DNA of 64,000 nt, taken from contig NZ_VKDB01000006.1 in NCBI RefSeq assembly GCF_007280555.1, positions 62,001 through 126,000 on the forward strand. The letters are read 5' to 3'. Below, one piece after another: positions 1-9,493 of this stretch (its first letter is position 1; every line of letters starts with the position of its first letter). The notes under the pieces are model-generated. The model worked only from the letters and a program-made list of their open reading frames with translations. It did not search any database and was not told the origin of the DNA. Made by a program: the position numbers and the translations under genes. The stretch comes from Deinococcus detaillensis (GTDB taxonomy: Bacteria; Deinococcota; Deinococci; Deinococcales; Deinococcaceae).

Positions 1-1621
1 GCTTGACATTGGCCCGCACCAGATCGGTGACGTAGGCCACGCTGTAAGTCTTGCCGTTCTCGATCACGTCGCTGACGCTGCCTTCACCGGCGGGGCGCAA
101 GCTGGAGGTGTCGAACACGGCTTTGGACAAAGCGGGACTGAGCGCCGCGTCGCCTGCCGTGACGCTGCCGCGCTCCGAGACGGTGCCTCCGGCTTTGCTG
201 GCAGCCTGCACAAAGTTCTTGCCGTCAAAACTCTGGCGGAAGGCCAGCGCTTTGGCGCGGTCAGTAAACACCGCTTCGCTGAGCGTGGCGCTGGCCTTGG
301 TGGTGTACTTGGCGACGTTTTGTTGGTAGTCCTTGATCACGTCTTGGTCAGTAACCGAGGCGTCTTTGGAGCCGTAGAGGGCCAGTTGCTGAGCCAGATT
401 GGCGCGGCTGCCCACCAAGTCCAGTTTCTTGTCGGCCACGATGGTCGGCGCGGCGTACTGCTCAATGAGCTGCTCGGCAATACCGGGCTTGAGAAACTGG
501 TTGACCATGCTGCCGGCTTGATCGGCAGGGACTTGTTGCAGCAGCGAAGCGAACTGCTGGTTGCCGACGACGCCGCTCAGCACATCCGAATAGGGGATGT
601 CTTGGCCGCCCACAGTCGCAACGGTGGGGTTGTTGATCTTCCACGCGGGCAGCACGTAATCGATCTTGGCGGTTTTGCGTAGGCCGTCAAACCACTTTTC
701 GGCGGCGGCGGTCTGAAGGAGCTGGTTGACCTGATCGGTGATCTGCTTTTTGACGCTCTCGTAGGACTTGGCGGCGGCAGGCACGAACTGCTCCACCTTG
801 ACGATATAAAACTTGCCGCCCGAGGAAATCACGTCGGTCAGGCCGCCGCCGGTCAGGGCAAAAGCCGCCGCGCTGACTTCCGGTGGCAGAGCCACTTGAG
901 TCACTGCTGCGGGCTTGCCGCCTGTCACGGGGCCGAGTGCGCCGCCACGGTCTTTGAACTCGGTGCTGTTTTCGCGGGCCAAAGTCGCAAAATCCGAGCC
1001 GCCCTTGAGTTGGGCCAGCAGAGCAGTAGCTTTGGCTTTGTCGGCCACCACGATTTCGCGCCCGATGATGCGGGCCTCGTCTTGGAGTTGATCTTTGTTG
1101 AGGCTGTAAAACTGCTTGAGCTGGGCTTCAGTGGCCTTGGGAGCCGCGTCCGCAATTGATTTTTGCTTTTTCTGAATCGCCAGTCCCGATTGCACTTCCT
1201 CACGGTAGGAGGCGTCGGTAAAGCCGATTTGGGCGAGGCGATCCACCCAAGCTTTGTTGTCGGTGAGATTGTTGCCCTTGCGGACTTTGTCTACTTGCTC
1301 ATTGACATCGGCGCGGCTGATGTTCTCGCCGCTGCTGGCGGCCTTGAGCAGCGCGTTCTCGATTCGGCTTTCCACCGCCACCGTCTTGAGGTCTTCGCCC
1401 AAAATGCCTTCGGTGGTGGCGCTCAGCACCGGGTTGCTGCGTTGAAGCGCCTGAATTTCTTCCACCGTTACGGTCTGGCCGTTCACGGTGATGGCAGGCG
1501 TGCCGCTCGACTGCTTGCCAAACAAACTGCCGACGTTGGGGGTAAACTGATAAACCAGCCCCACCACCAACAAGACGGCCAAAAACCCCAGCAGGACGCT
1601 GGTGAGTACCTTTTTGTTCAC
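1..1621 (-). CDS. PpiD/SurA-like peptidyl-prolyl isomerase, C-terminus off the window
   Basis: About 540 codons are visible and the frame stays open to the window edge, so the C-terminus is missing. I chose the GTG at 1621-1619 because GGAGG lies 6 bases upstream. The product begins NKKVLTSVLLG, one transmembrane helix at about residues 5-23, followed by a SurA_N-type helical chaperone region with a VNGQTVTVEEI segment. A parvulin-like stretch follows, with ARIIGREIVVADKAKA and then DFATLARENS near 1000 and 940. A repeat of helical SurA-type segments continues to the edge. Members of this family are anchored on the outer face of the cytoplasmic membrane and help fold exported proteins. A second, smaller parvulin lies at 60917-62026. 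The large plus-strand frames here are codon shadows. Confidence 0.85.
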   Translation of the reverse strand, partial: MNKKVLTSVLLGFLAVLLVVGLVYQFTPNVGSLFGKQSSGTPAITVNGQTVTVEEIQALQRSNPVLSATTEGILGEDLKTVAVESRIENALLKAASSGENISRADVNEQVDKVRKGNNLTDNKAWVDRLAQIGFTDASYREEVQSGLAIQKKQKSIADAAPKATEAQLKQFYSLNKDQLQDEARIIGREIVVADKAKATALLAQLKGGSDFATLARENSTEFKDRGGALGPVTGGKPAAVTQVALPPEVSAAAFALTGGGLTDVISSGGKFYIVKVEQFVPAAAKSYESVKKQITDQVNQLLQTAAAEKWFDGLRKTAKIDYVLPAWKINNPTVATVGGQDIPYSDVLSGVVGNQQFASLLQQVPADQAGSMVNQFLKPGIAEQLIEQYAAPTIVADKKLDLVGSRANLAQQLALYGSKDASVTDQDVIKDYQQNVAKYTTKASATLSEAVFTDRAKALAFRQSFDGKNFVQAASKAGGTVSERGSVTAGDAALSPALSKAVFDTSSLRPAGEGSVSDVIENGKTYSVAYVTDLVRANVK

Positions 1622-1691
1622 TTGATTCCTCCTTGTGGTCATGCTAAGTTACTTGAGCTTTGCTGCTTCTCGGCGGCTTAGAGCCACTTCC

Positions 1692-1768
1692 GCACCCGTA
1701 GCTCAGTTGGATAGAGTGTTGGCCTCCGAAGCCAAAGGTCATAGGTTCAAGTCCTATCGGGTGCACCA
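1692..1768 (+). tRNA. tRNA-Arg (anticodon CCG)
   Basis: The 77-base cloverleaf has a 7-bp acceptor stem (1692-1698 with 1758-1764), discriminator A and an encoded CCA at 1766-1768. The anticodon arm is TTGGC-CTCCGAA-GCCAA, giving anticodon CCG. The D-arm GCTCAGTTGGATAGAGT and T-loop GGTTCAAGTCC are canonical. Confidence 0.95.
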
Positions 1769-1772
1769 CCCT

Positions 1773-1808
1773 AAGCCGCGCCAGTTTCTTGCTGGAGCGG
1801 CTTTTTTT
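1773..1808 (+). terminator. Intrinsic terminator after tRNA-Arg
   Basis: AAGCCGC at 1773 pairs with GCGGCTT at 1797-1803, with an inner CCAG/CTGG pairing. The stem is followed by a run of seven T. It starts five bases after the tRNA CCA. Confidence 0.85.
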
Positions 1809-3183
<1,375 letters not shown>

Positions 3184-3291
3184 AGCGGGCTGAGCATCGC
3201 ACGGCTGCGTAGCAAGTATTGATGAAGCTTCACCCGCTTATTCTCAAAGGGAATGAGCCAAAAGGCGGACGTTTACTAACCGGCATACCCG

Positions 3292-3297
3292 TATGCT
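3292..3297 (+). promoter_or_regulatory. -10 box TATGCT, leaderless glutaminyl cyclase gene
   Basis: TATGCT lies 6 bases before the ATG at 3304, so transcription should begin at or beside the start codon. No -35 hexamer of quality is seen. Confidence 0.6.
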
Positions 3298-3303
3298 AAA
3301 CGC

Positions 3304-4269
3304 ATGACGCGCCGCCCGCTGCTCAAGCTTTTGCCCATTTCGTCGTTGTGGAATCCTCGCCCGTCTCTGACACTTTCCGGCGTGGTTTTGGGCGTGCTGC
3401 TTTGTCTGCCCGCCCAAGCGGCCACGCTGGTTCGCAGCCAGCCCAGCGCCCCCCTGATCAAAGTCTCGCTGTCTCAACCTGCGTCTACTTCAACGGTCCC
3501 CAAGCCTGTTCTTCCCAGTTCTGCTCCTTCCAGCCCCGCCACCAGTTACAGCATTCCTATGTTGATTCCCAAGGTCATTTCCCGTTTTCCACACGATCCC
3601 AATGCGTTTACCGAGGGCTTTGAATTGGTGGGCAGTACCCTCTTTGAAAGCACCGGTTTGGTGGGCCAGAGCAGCATTCGCCGCACCAATTTGCAGAACG
3701 GCGAGGTGCTGCAAAGCCGAGTGCCGCCGAGCAGCAAAGTCTTTTCCGAAGGGCTGACGGTGCTGGGTGAAGTGGCGTATCAACTGACTTGGCAAGACGG
3801 CTTGGTGTACCTCTACAACGCGCAGAATCTCAGAAGCCTCGGCCAGTTGCGCTACCGGGGCGAGGGCTGGGGACTGACCAATGACGGCAAATCGCTGATC
3901 ATGAGTGACGGCTCAGATACCCTCTACTGGCGTGACCCACTGAGCTTTGCCGTGACCAAAAAGCTCAGGGTCACGGCGGCGGGAGCAGGCATCGACAAGC
4001 TCAATGAACTGGAATATCTGGACGGCTTTGTCTATGCCAATATCTGGCTCAGCAACAAAATTGCCCGCATCGACCCGCTGAGCGGCAAAGTCACTGCTTG
4101 GATCGATGTCAGCAATCTGGCCCGTGAAGCGCAGGCCGCCGCCGCGAAAAATGGCCGAGAACTCGGCTTTGACGACGTGCCCAACGGCATTGCCCACAAC
4201 GCTGCCAAGGGCACTTTGCTCCTGACCGGCAAGCGCTGGCCGCTGGTCTTTGAAGTCAAGCTGCCGTAA
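3304..4269 (+). CDS. Secreted glutaminyl-peptide cyclotransferase (plant/bacterial type)
   Basis: A 321-residue protein with an N-terminal signal segment (LSGVVLGVLLCLPAQA, about residues 22-40). A Pro/Ser/Thr-rich linker follows, then a five-bladed-propeller glutaminyl cyclase domain (PF05096 family). Recognisable stretches are PHDPNAFTEGFEL, FESTGLVGQSS, FSEGLTVLG, GEGWGLTNDGKSLIMSDG, LNELEYLDGFVYANIW and VPNGIAHNAAKGTLLLTGKRW. This family converts N-terminal glutamine of peptides to pyroglutamate; here it would act outside the cytoplasmic membrane. It appears to be a single-gene unit with its own promoter, ending at a shared terminator with the convergent gene. Confidence 0.88.
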   Translation: MTRRPLLKLLPISSLWNPRPSLTLSGVVLGVLLCLPAQAATLVRSQPSAPLIKVSLSQPASTSTVPKPVLPSSAPSSPATSYSIPMLIPKVISRFPHDPNAFTEGFELVGSTLFESTGLVGQSSIRRTNLQNGEVLQSRVPPSSKVFSEGLTVLGEVAYQLTWQDGLVYLYNAQNLRSLGQLRYRGEGWGLTNDGKSLIMSDGSDTLYWRDPLSFAVTKKLRVTAAGAGIDKLNELEYLDGFVYANIWLSNKIARIDPLSGKVTAWIDVSNLAREAQAAAAKNGRELGFDDVPNGIAHNAAKGTLLLTGKRWPLVFEVKLP

Positions 4270-4301
4270 AGCGCAGAGCTGCTCAATCAGCGGGAGACCA
4301 G

Positions 4302-4343
4302 AAAAGTGGGGGAGGAGCAATTTCGCGCTCCTCCCCCGCTTTT
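4302..4343. terminator. Bidirectional terminator between convergent genes
   Basis: The perfect 11-bp stem GGGGGAGGAGC/GCTCCTCCCCC (4308-4318 with 4327-4337) is followed by GCTTTT on the plus strand and by ACTTTTCT on the minus strand. It can therefore serve both the cyclase gene and the DUF937 gene. Confidence 0.9.
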
Positions 4344-4357
4344 GAACGTTTTCGGCG

Positions 4358-5959
4358 TTACTGCACGTTCAAGGTGATGGTGCTGATCGGAGTGCTGGTC
4401 AAGTCTTTACCGGAGCGCACCACATAAGTGATTTCGCCTTTGCCGGGATTGCTGCTGTAGCTCCAGCCGCACGAGCCGCTGACGGGCAAGGCTTTGTTGC
4501 CCACCACCCGCTCGCCGCGTTTGACGGCCACCGTGTAGCCCGCGCCGGAGCCTTGCCCGCCGAACCGGAACGGCGAGGAGACATTCTGGCCGTCGGTGAG
4601 AGACAGAGTGAACGCCTGAGTGCAGGCCGCAGCGTCGCCCGTGGCCGCGCCGACGGTGACGTCTGTGGTGGCCTGACCGCCTTCGCTGCTTACCTGGTAC
4701 TTGTGCTGGCCTGCTGCGGGCGAAGGCACGTTCAGCGTCCAAGTGCCGTCACTGCCCACCGTGGCTGCTCCGATGTTTGCGCCGTCCTCGAGAACCGTGA
4801 CGGTTTGGCCCGCCGCGCCGCTGCCGGTCAGATCAAACGCGCCCGCTACCTTGCCGCTCGGCGCATTGATGGTGGGTAGAGTGGGTGAAGTCGCCGCATC
4901 GGTACTGACACTGGCCGCCGTATCCGTTTGGGCTGTTCCTGTCTGCGTTTGATCGTTGGCTGCCGGAGTGGCCGCAGCGCTGCTCTCCGCTGCTGCCCCG
5001 TTTGCCGCGCCCGCCTTGATACGGAGTTGAGCGGTGTCACTTCCGCTGCTGACTTCGTAGGTGTGTTCGCCGCTGGTGGGCGCAGTGATCTCGGCGCTCC
5101 ACTTGCCGTCTTGGCCCACCGCAGCGGTGCCGATTTCGCGGCCCGCTTCTTTGATGCTCACCGTTTGACCGGCCTTGCCCACGCCGCGCATGCTAAAGCT
5201 GGCGGCGGGCAAAGCAGCATTGGCCTGTGGCTCAGTCACGTTAAAGGCGTTGGTCGCTGCCATGTCGGTGCCTGTGGATGCGCCCGTTTCCATGCTCGTC
5301 TTGCGGTTCTGGTTGGCCAAAAAGTAGCCGCCTGCCAGCAACAAGGCGGCCAGTGGAATCGCCCACAGCCAACCCGCGCCGCGCCGCCGTTCCTCGCTGG
5401 GGGCCGCAGTGGGCTGGGCCGCTTGAGCAGGCTTCACCGTGTTGAAACCGCCGATCAGCGCGGCGAGGCCCACTGGAAGGAGTGCGCCGAGCTGAGGCCG
5501 CACAGACAGCAGCAGCGCTCCCAAGCCCGCCGCGCCCAGTGAATTGCTGCGGGCGTGCTCGAGCAGCAGCTTGAGCAGCAGCGGCAAGCTGAGGTGACTC
5601 AGGCGCGTCACCGCGCCGCTGGGTACATTCAAGTTGCCAGCGATTTGCCCGTTGATGGTGTCTGCGTTGCTGCCCAGCAAAACGGGAGCTGCCGAAACAC
5701 CTACTTTTTCGAGGTCATCCAAGCTGCCGGGGCGCTCCAGCAAGGTATCGATGGCCCCGCCGGGCACGCTGGTGGCCAGGTCGAGCAGTTGCTGTCCGCC
5801 CGCCGGAAGCTGTGTGTGGGTACTCAGGGCGTCGAGTTGCAGCGGCCAGAGAGCGTTCAGGGCAGTCTCGGCTTGCACTGGGGTGAGGCCGGCGTGGGCG
5901 GCGAGTTGCCGGGCAGTCGAAGCGCCGAGGTGGCTGCGTAAAAATTCAAGGAGATCCAT
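4358..5959 (-). CDS. DUF937-family protein with transmembrane helix and three Ig-like repeats
   Basis: A 533-residue protein; GGAGG lies just upstream of the ATG. Residues 1-170 form a helical DUF937/YidB-like region (LLEFLRSHLG, NLNVPSGAVTRL). One transmembrane helix sits at about residues 195-216. Beyond it are three beta-sandwich repeats at roughly 245-315, 365-430 and 445-530. The first two share AGQTVSI/AGQTVTV, GQDGKW/GSDGTW and GEHTYEVSS/GQHKYQVSS. Between them is a low-complexity Ala/Thr/Gln linker. The predicted topology is a cytoplasmic DUF937 domain with an extracytoplasmic Ig-like stalk. I do not know its function; an envelope or adhesion role is only a guess from the architecture. 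Confidence 0.75.
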   Translation of the reverse strand: MDLLEFLRSHLGASTARQLAAHAGLTPVQAETALNALWPLQLDALSTHTQLPAGGQQLLDLATSVPGGAIDTLLERPGSLDDLEKVGVSAAPVLLGSNADTINGQIAGNLNVPSGAVTRLSHLSLPLLLKLLLEHARSNSLGAAGLGALLLSVRPQLGALLPVGLAALIGGFNTVKPAQAAQPTAAPSEERRRGAGWLWAIPLAALLLAGGYFLANQNRKTSMETGASTGTDMAATNAFNVTEPQANAALPAASFSMRGVGKAGQTVSIKEAGREIGTAAVGQDGKWSAEITAPTSGEHTYEVSSGSDTAQLRIKAGAANGAAAESSAAATPAANDQTQTGTAQTDTAASVSTDAATSPTLPTINAPSGKVAGAFDLTGSGAAGQTVTVLEDGANIGAATVGSDGTWTLNVPSPAAGQHKYQVSSEGGQATTDVTVGAATGDAAACTQAFTLSLTDGQNVSSPFRFGGQGSGAGYTVAVKRGERVVGNKALPVSGSCGWSYSSNPGKGEITYVVRSGKDLTSTPISTITLNVQ

Positions 5960-6251
5960 TTTTCCTCCAAAAGGAAAGCGGGGGGCTTAAGCTGGAAGAC
6001 AGCAGTGGTGCGGCTGCCTCCAAAAAAGCGTGCTAGAGAAAATTAGGGAGTGGTGACTCGGAAGCCGAACCACAAGGCCATCTGGAGAGACGTTGAACCT
6101 ATTTGATTGTTTCACGGGCTTGCCGAGGCCGCTTACATCATGACGTTAAAAAATGCACATTTTTGAAGTGGCCCGCTCAAGTCGAGTGGAAGTCGAAAAG
6201 GCCCGCCTCCGATGGACGAACGTCCGTCCCGAAAGGATTAGGCTGAGCAAG
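5960..6251. other. Intergenic region upstream of the epimerase pseudogene
   Basis: No convincing gene is seen. The reading frame from 6153 runs into the pseudogene, but its first 33 codons do not resemble the family. Confidence 0.5.
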
Positions 6252-6818
6252 ATGACTGGTAGAGCCGAGACTCAAGCGCCCCGCTGGCTTTTGGCTGGCG
6301 CGGCGGGCCAAATTGGCACCACACTCCGGCAGGGGCGGCGCGGCCATGACGAGGTGCTGCGCCTGACCGACATGGCTGAGATGGCGGTGGCAGCGTGTAG
6401 CGAAGAAGTACAGTGCGGTGAAGAAGGTATGCTCGCCGACCTCAGCCAAGTGATGGACGAGGTAAACGCCGTGATTCATCTGGGCGGTATTCCTGACGAG
6501 GACACTGACGAGCGGATTCGCGCCGCGCACCGAGCGGGCGTCCGGCGCATGGCATTTTGGAGTCCGTGGCGGTTCGCATCTGCTTGTTGTTGCCGCAGCC
6601 GCTCGAAGCCCGCCATCTCGTCGCTTGGTTCTCGCGGCGTGACGCTGTGGCACGCACACGCCTTCGCCGCACCGGATACCAGCTCTTTGACAGTAGCGGG
6701 CATCAGCGCCAACACCCAAAGCTGGCTGAAGCCGGACGGCTGATAAGTGCTGGGCCACCAACCGCAGGGCAACGCCAAAGGTTACGCCGCCGAGGTTCGG
6801 GGTATTCAGCTTCCCTAG
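6252..6818 (+). pseudogene. Decayed uronate-dehydrogenase-type NAD-dependent epimerase
   Basis: Fragments of a short-chain NAD-dependent epimerase of the uronate dehydrogenase type can be read in order but in changing frames. The first block, from ATG 6252, gives RWLLAGAAGQIGTTLR, GHDEVLRLTDMAEM and DEVNAVIHLGGIPDED, then IRAAHRAGVRRMAF. The next frame, from about 6558, gives ESVAVRICLLLPQPLEARHL and WFSRRDAV. The first frame then resumes with TLWHAHAFAAPDT and GISANTQSWLKPDG. Finally LGHQPQGNAKGYAAEVRG ends at TAG 6816-6818. About 70 residues between the second and third blocks are missing, including the expected YxxxK catalytic pair, and there are at least three frame changes. This cannot make a working enzyme. 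Confidence 0.8.
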
Positions 6819-6955
6819 AGTAGTAGCGCCGAGCGTTCTCAAGTCGACGTTTTCACGCACCTGGAATACCGGGGCCACGCTCAGACAGCGCCTTGATTCG
6901 CTTCTTCTCCCCCACTTTACTGACCACCCACCGCTCCCTCTCAATCGCCATTTGA

Positions 6956-6969
6956 CCTACCGTTCGGTC
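6956..6969. promoter_or_regulatory. Inverted repeat CCTACCGTTCGGTC upstream of MFS gene
   Basis: The ACCG-TT-CGGT dyad, typical in shape of a TetR-family operator, lies 13-26 bases before the -10 of the MFS gene. The same 14 bases recur on the minus strand at 36473-36486. Confidence 0.4.
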
Positions 6970-6981
6970 AGCAAAAAGGAG

Positions 6982-6987
6982 TAAACT
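6982..6987 (+). promoter_or_regulatory. -10 box TAAACT of MFS gene
   Basis: TAAACT lies 7 bases before the ATG at 6995. An AAGGAG just upstream at 6976-6981 is too far (13 bases) to be a good ribosome site for this ATG. Confidence 0.55.
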
Positions 6988-6994
6988 CAAGTCT

Positions 6995-8242
6995 ATGACC
7001 GCTTCCCAAGGTGCGCCGGACGCCCCCGCTTTCAGTGTGGGCCGCGCCAAACTGATTTTGTTTCTGACGATCTTCGTAGCGATGTTGGGCTTGTCTGTCC
7101 TGTTTCCAATTTTCGGGCCGCTTTCACGGCAACTGGGTCTGAGCGAATCGCAAACCGGCTGGTTTTCCACCGCCTACAGCTTGATGCAATTTGTCTTCAG
7201 CCCAATCTGGGGTGCCCGCTCCGAGCGGATAGGCCGCAAACCCGTGCTGGTGATGGGCCTGATCGGCTTCTCACTGAGCTTCGGGCTGTTTGCTATCGTC
7301 GCTGATCTGGGTCTGCGCGGCGTCATCACCGGTACACTTTTATTCGTCCTGCTGGTCGGTGCCCGCTTTCTCGGCGGCATCTTGTCGAGTGCCACCCTGC
7401 CCACCGCGCAGGCGATGATGGCCGATTTGACCGACAGAGGCAACCGCGCCGCCGCGATGGGATTGATCGGGGCTGCGTTTGGCCTGGGCGTCATCTTTGG
7501 CCCCGGCCTCGGCGGTCTGCTGGCCAACTTCGGTTTGACCGTGCCAGTATATTTCAGCGCCGGACTCGGCCTCGTCACCGCTGTGCTGGCCCGCTTGACT
7601 CTGCGTGAAACCCGCGTCCCCAATACTGCTGCGCCCGCTTCCGGCAACCGCTGGGCGTTGGCGCAGGGCCCCGTCGTGGTGTTCTTGGTGATCAGCGCTC
7701 TGTTCACGCTGGCCTCGGTGGGCATGGAGCAGACCATCAGCTTTTATGTGCAGGACAATCTGAAGCTGACGGTGGCCCAAACGCCTCAGGTCGTCGGCGG
7801 AATGCTGGCCCTCTTCGGCCTGATCTCGGCGGCGGTGCAGGGCGGCGCGATTCGGCCCCTCAGCAAAAAACTCTCGCCGACCATGCTGATTCCGGCGGGC
7901 CTGGTGGTGATGGGCGCGGGCATGTTTGCCCTCAGCGCGGCGGGCGCGTTTTGGACGATGGCCGGTTCGCTGGCCCTGATCGGTATCGGCAGCGCCATTC
8001 TCGGCCCCAGCCTCTCGGCGGCGCTCTCGCTGAGCGTGAATGAAAATCAGCAGGGCCAGATCGCGGGCCTCAACTCCTCGGCGCTGGCGCTGGGCCGCAT
8101 GACGGGGCCGCTGATCGGCACGGGGCTGTATCAGAGTGTCAGCCACCACGCGCCTTACATCTTGAGCGGCGGAGTGCTGGTGGTGCTGCTGGGGGTGGTG
8201 TTGGTGGTGCGGCCCCAAGTCAGGATGCCCGCGCCGGGGTAA
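6995..8242 (+). CDS. MFS drug-exporter-like transporter (DHA1/TetA type)
   Basis: A 415-residue polytopic protein with about 12 transmembrane helices. The MFS motif A between helices 2 and 3 reads [12 protein letters not shown]. The motif-C region in helix 5 reads [18 protein letters not shown], which marks the antiporter branch. The family exports small toxic compounds in exchange for protons across the cytoplasmic membrane; the substrate cannot be read from sequence. The possible TetR-type operator upstream suggests inducible expression. It is convergent with the methyltransferase gene, only 16 bases away. Confidence 0.88.
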   Translation: MTASQGAPDAPAFSVGRAKLILFLTIFVAMLGLSVLFPIFGPLSRQLGLSESQTGWFSTAYSLMQFVFSPIWGARSERIGRKPVLVMGLIGFSLSFGLFAIVADLGLRGVITGTLLFVLLVGARFLGGILSSATLPTAQAMMADLTDRGNRAAAMGLIGAAFGLGVIFGPGLGGLLANFGLTVPVYFSAGLGLVTAVLARLTLRETRVPNTAAPASGNRWALAQGPVVVFLVISALFTLASVGMEQTISFYVQDNLKLTVAQTPQVVGGMLALFGLISAAVQGGAIRPLSKKLSPTMLIPAGLVVMGAGMFALSAAGAFWTMAGSLALIGIGSAILGPSLSAALSLSVNENQQGQIAGLNSSALALGRMTGPLIGTGLYQSVSHHAPYILSGGVLVVLLGVVLVVRPQVRMPAPG

Positions 8243-8258
8243 ACCGGTTCGGGCTGAG

Positions 8259-9011
8259 TCAATCCAGCCGCGTCAGGACTTTGATCTCAGCTCCAAAGAC
8301 GAACTCGCCCACCTCGCCTTCAGGCATCAGAGGGGCGAGTTTTTCATTGAGCCACACCTGCACCTGCTCCACAGTTTCGCGGCCCGCGTCGGTGACGGCG
8401 ATGGTGTTACTCTGGGTCAAAAAATAGGCGATCAATTGTTCCCGTTTCAGCTCCACAAGGTGGGTAAAATGCTCACTGTGCAGCGAAAACCCTGCCTGTC
8501 TTGCCTCTGGTTCGTCAAATGGGCGGCGGTCACGCTCGGCGCTGGGATACCGCTTCAAATACGTCTGCCACACATCCGAAAATTCTGCTTTGCCCACCAA
8601 CTCGCCTGCAAACCAACTGTTGCAGATCGCCAGCACCCCGTCCAGCTTGAGGAGTCGCCGCGCCTCACGCAAGAAAGCGCCTCGCTCAAACCAGTGGAAA
8701 GCCATGAAGACCGTCATCGCGTCGGCGCAGTGATCTGGCAGCGGCAGCGCTTCAGCGGGGGAGAGGGCGTAAGTCACGCGGGGATGCGGGCGGGCGCGTG
8801 AAAGCATCTCCGGCGAGATGTCGTAAGCCCGCACCTCAATCACCAAGTCGGCCAGCGCCACACTGCACTGTCCGCTGCCGCAGGCCACGTCCACGCCGAG
8901 CGCCGTTCCTGTCAAAAAGGGCTTGAGCCGTTCCAACACCAGAGGTTGAACGTCAGGCCGTCCGGCGGCGTAGCGGGCGGCTCCATCGGCGCTGAGAAAA
9001 GGATTGGGCAT
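8259..9011 (-). CDS. Class I SAM-dependent methyltransferase
   Basis: A 250-residue cytoplasmic protein of the UbiE/Methyltransf_11 type. Motif I is GVDVACGSGQCSVAL (about residues 39-53). The acidic residue ending beta-2 is in VRAYDISPEML, and motif IV is PLPDHCADAMTVFMAFHWF. The C-terminal part is variable, and the substrate cannot be deduced. It has its own apparent leaderless promoter, and the next gene downstream converges on it. Confidence 0.85.
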   Translation of the reverse strand: MPNPFLSADGAARYAAGRPDVQPLVLERLKPFLTGTALGVDVACGSGQCSVALADLVIEVRAYDISPEMLSRARPHPRVTYALSPAEALPLPDHCADAMTVFMAFHWFERGAFLREARRLLKLDGVLAICNSWFAGELVGKAEFSDVWQTYLKRYPSAERDRRPFDEPEARQAGFSLHSEHFTHLVELKREQLIAYFLTQSNTIAVTDAGRETVEQVQVWLNEKLAPLMPEGEVGEFVFGAEIKVLTRLD

Positions 9012-9016
9012 AGCTG

Positions 9017-9022
9017 ACTTTA
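9017..9022 (-). promoter_or_regulatory. -10 box TAAAGT of methyltransferase gene
   Basis: On the minus strand TAAAGT is followed by five bases and the ATG (9011-9009). Confidence 0.55.
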
Positions 9023-9055
9023 CAGGGCTGCTGAGTCGGCTTCCCCACTTCTGCT

Positions 9056-9493
9056 CTAAGGTGAGTTGTGCGGCGGCAGCGCCACGATCGCCAGCCAGAA
9101 GGTTTCAAACGTCCTGACCACTTCAAAAAATTCGCCCACGCTGACCGGCTTGGGAATGTAAGCGTTGACGTGCAGATCGTAACTGCGCCACACGTCGGCC
9201 TCGGCCCGCGAGGTGGTCAGCATGATGGTGGGAATGCGGCGCAGTTCGGGGTCGGCCTTCAGAACCGCCAGCAGTTCAAGGCCGTTCATGCGCGGCATGT
9301 TCACGTCCAGCAAGATCACGTCCGGCATCGGGGCGGTTTGGTAATTGCCCTGCTGGCGCAAAAATTCCAGCGCTTCCACGCCGTCACGGGCCACATGCAA
9401 CCGGTTGGCGATGCGGGCTTCTTCAAACGCTTCTTCAGTCAGCATCACGTCGGCGGGATTGTCTTCGACCAGTAAAATTTCAATGGTTCTCAT
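9056..9493 (-). CDS. Single-domain response regulator
   Basis: A 145-residue receiver domain with no output domain. The acidic pocket is VEDNPADV, the phospho-acceptor Asp lies in ILLDVNMPRMNG (about residue 62), the switch Thr in IMLTTSR and the conserved Lys in YIPKPVS. It resembles the Rcp1-like regulators that accompany phytochrome or CHASE3 kinases. Its start overlaps the end of the kinase gene by 14 bases, with AAGGA upstream, so the two are translated together. It probably relays phosphate to another protein rather than binding DNA. Confidence 0.92.
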   Translation of the reverse strand: MRTIEILLVEDNPADVMLTEEAFEEARIANRLHVARDGVEALEFLRQQGNYQTAPMPDVILLDVNMPRMNGLELLAVLKADPELRRIPTIMLTTSRAEADVWRSYDLHVNAYIPKPVSVGEFFEVVRTFETFWLAIVALPPHNSP

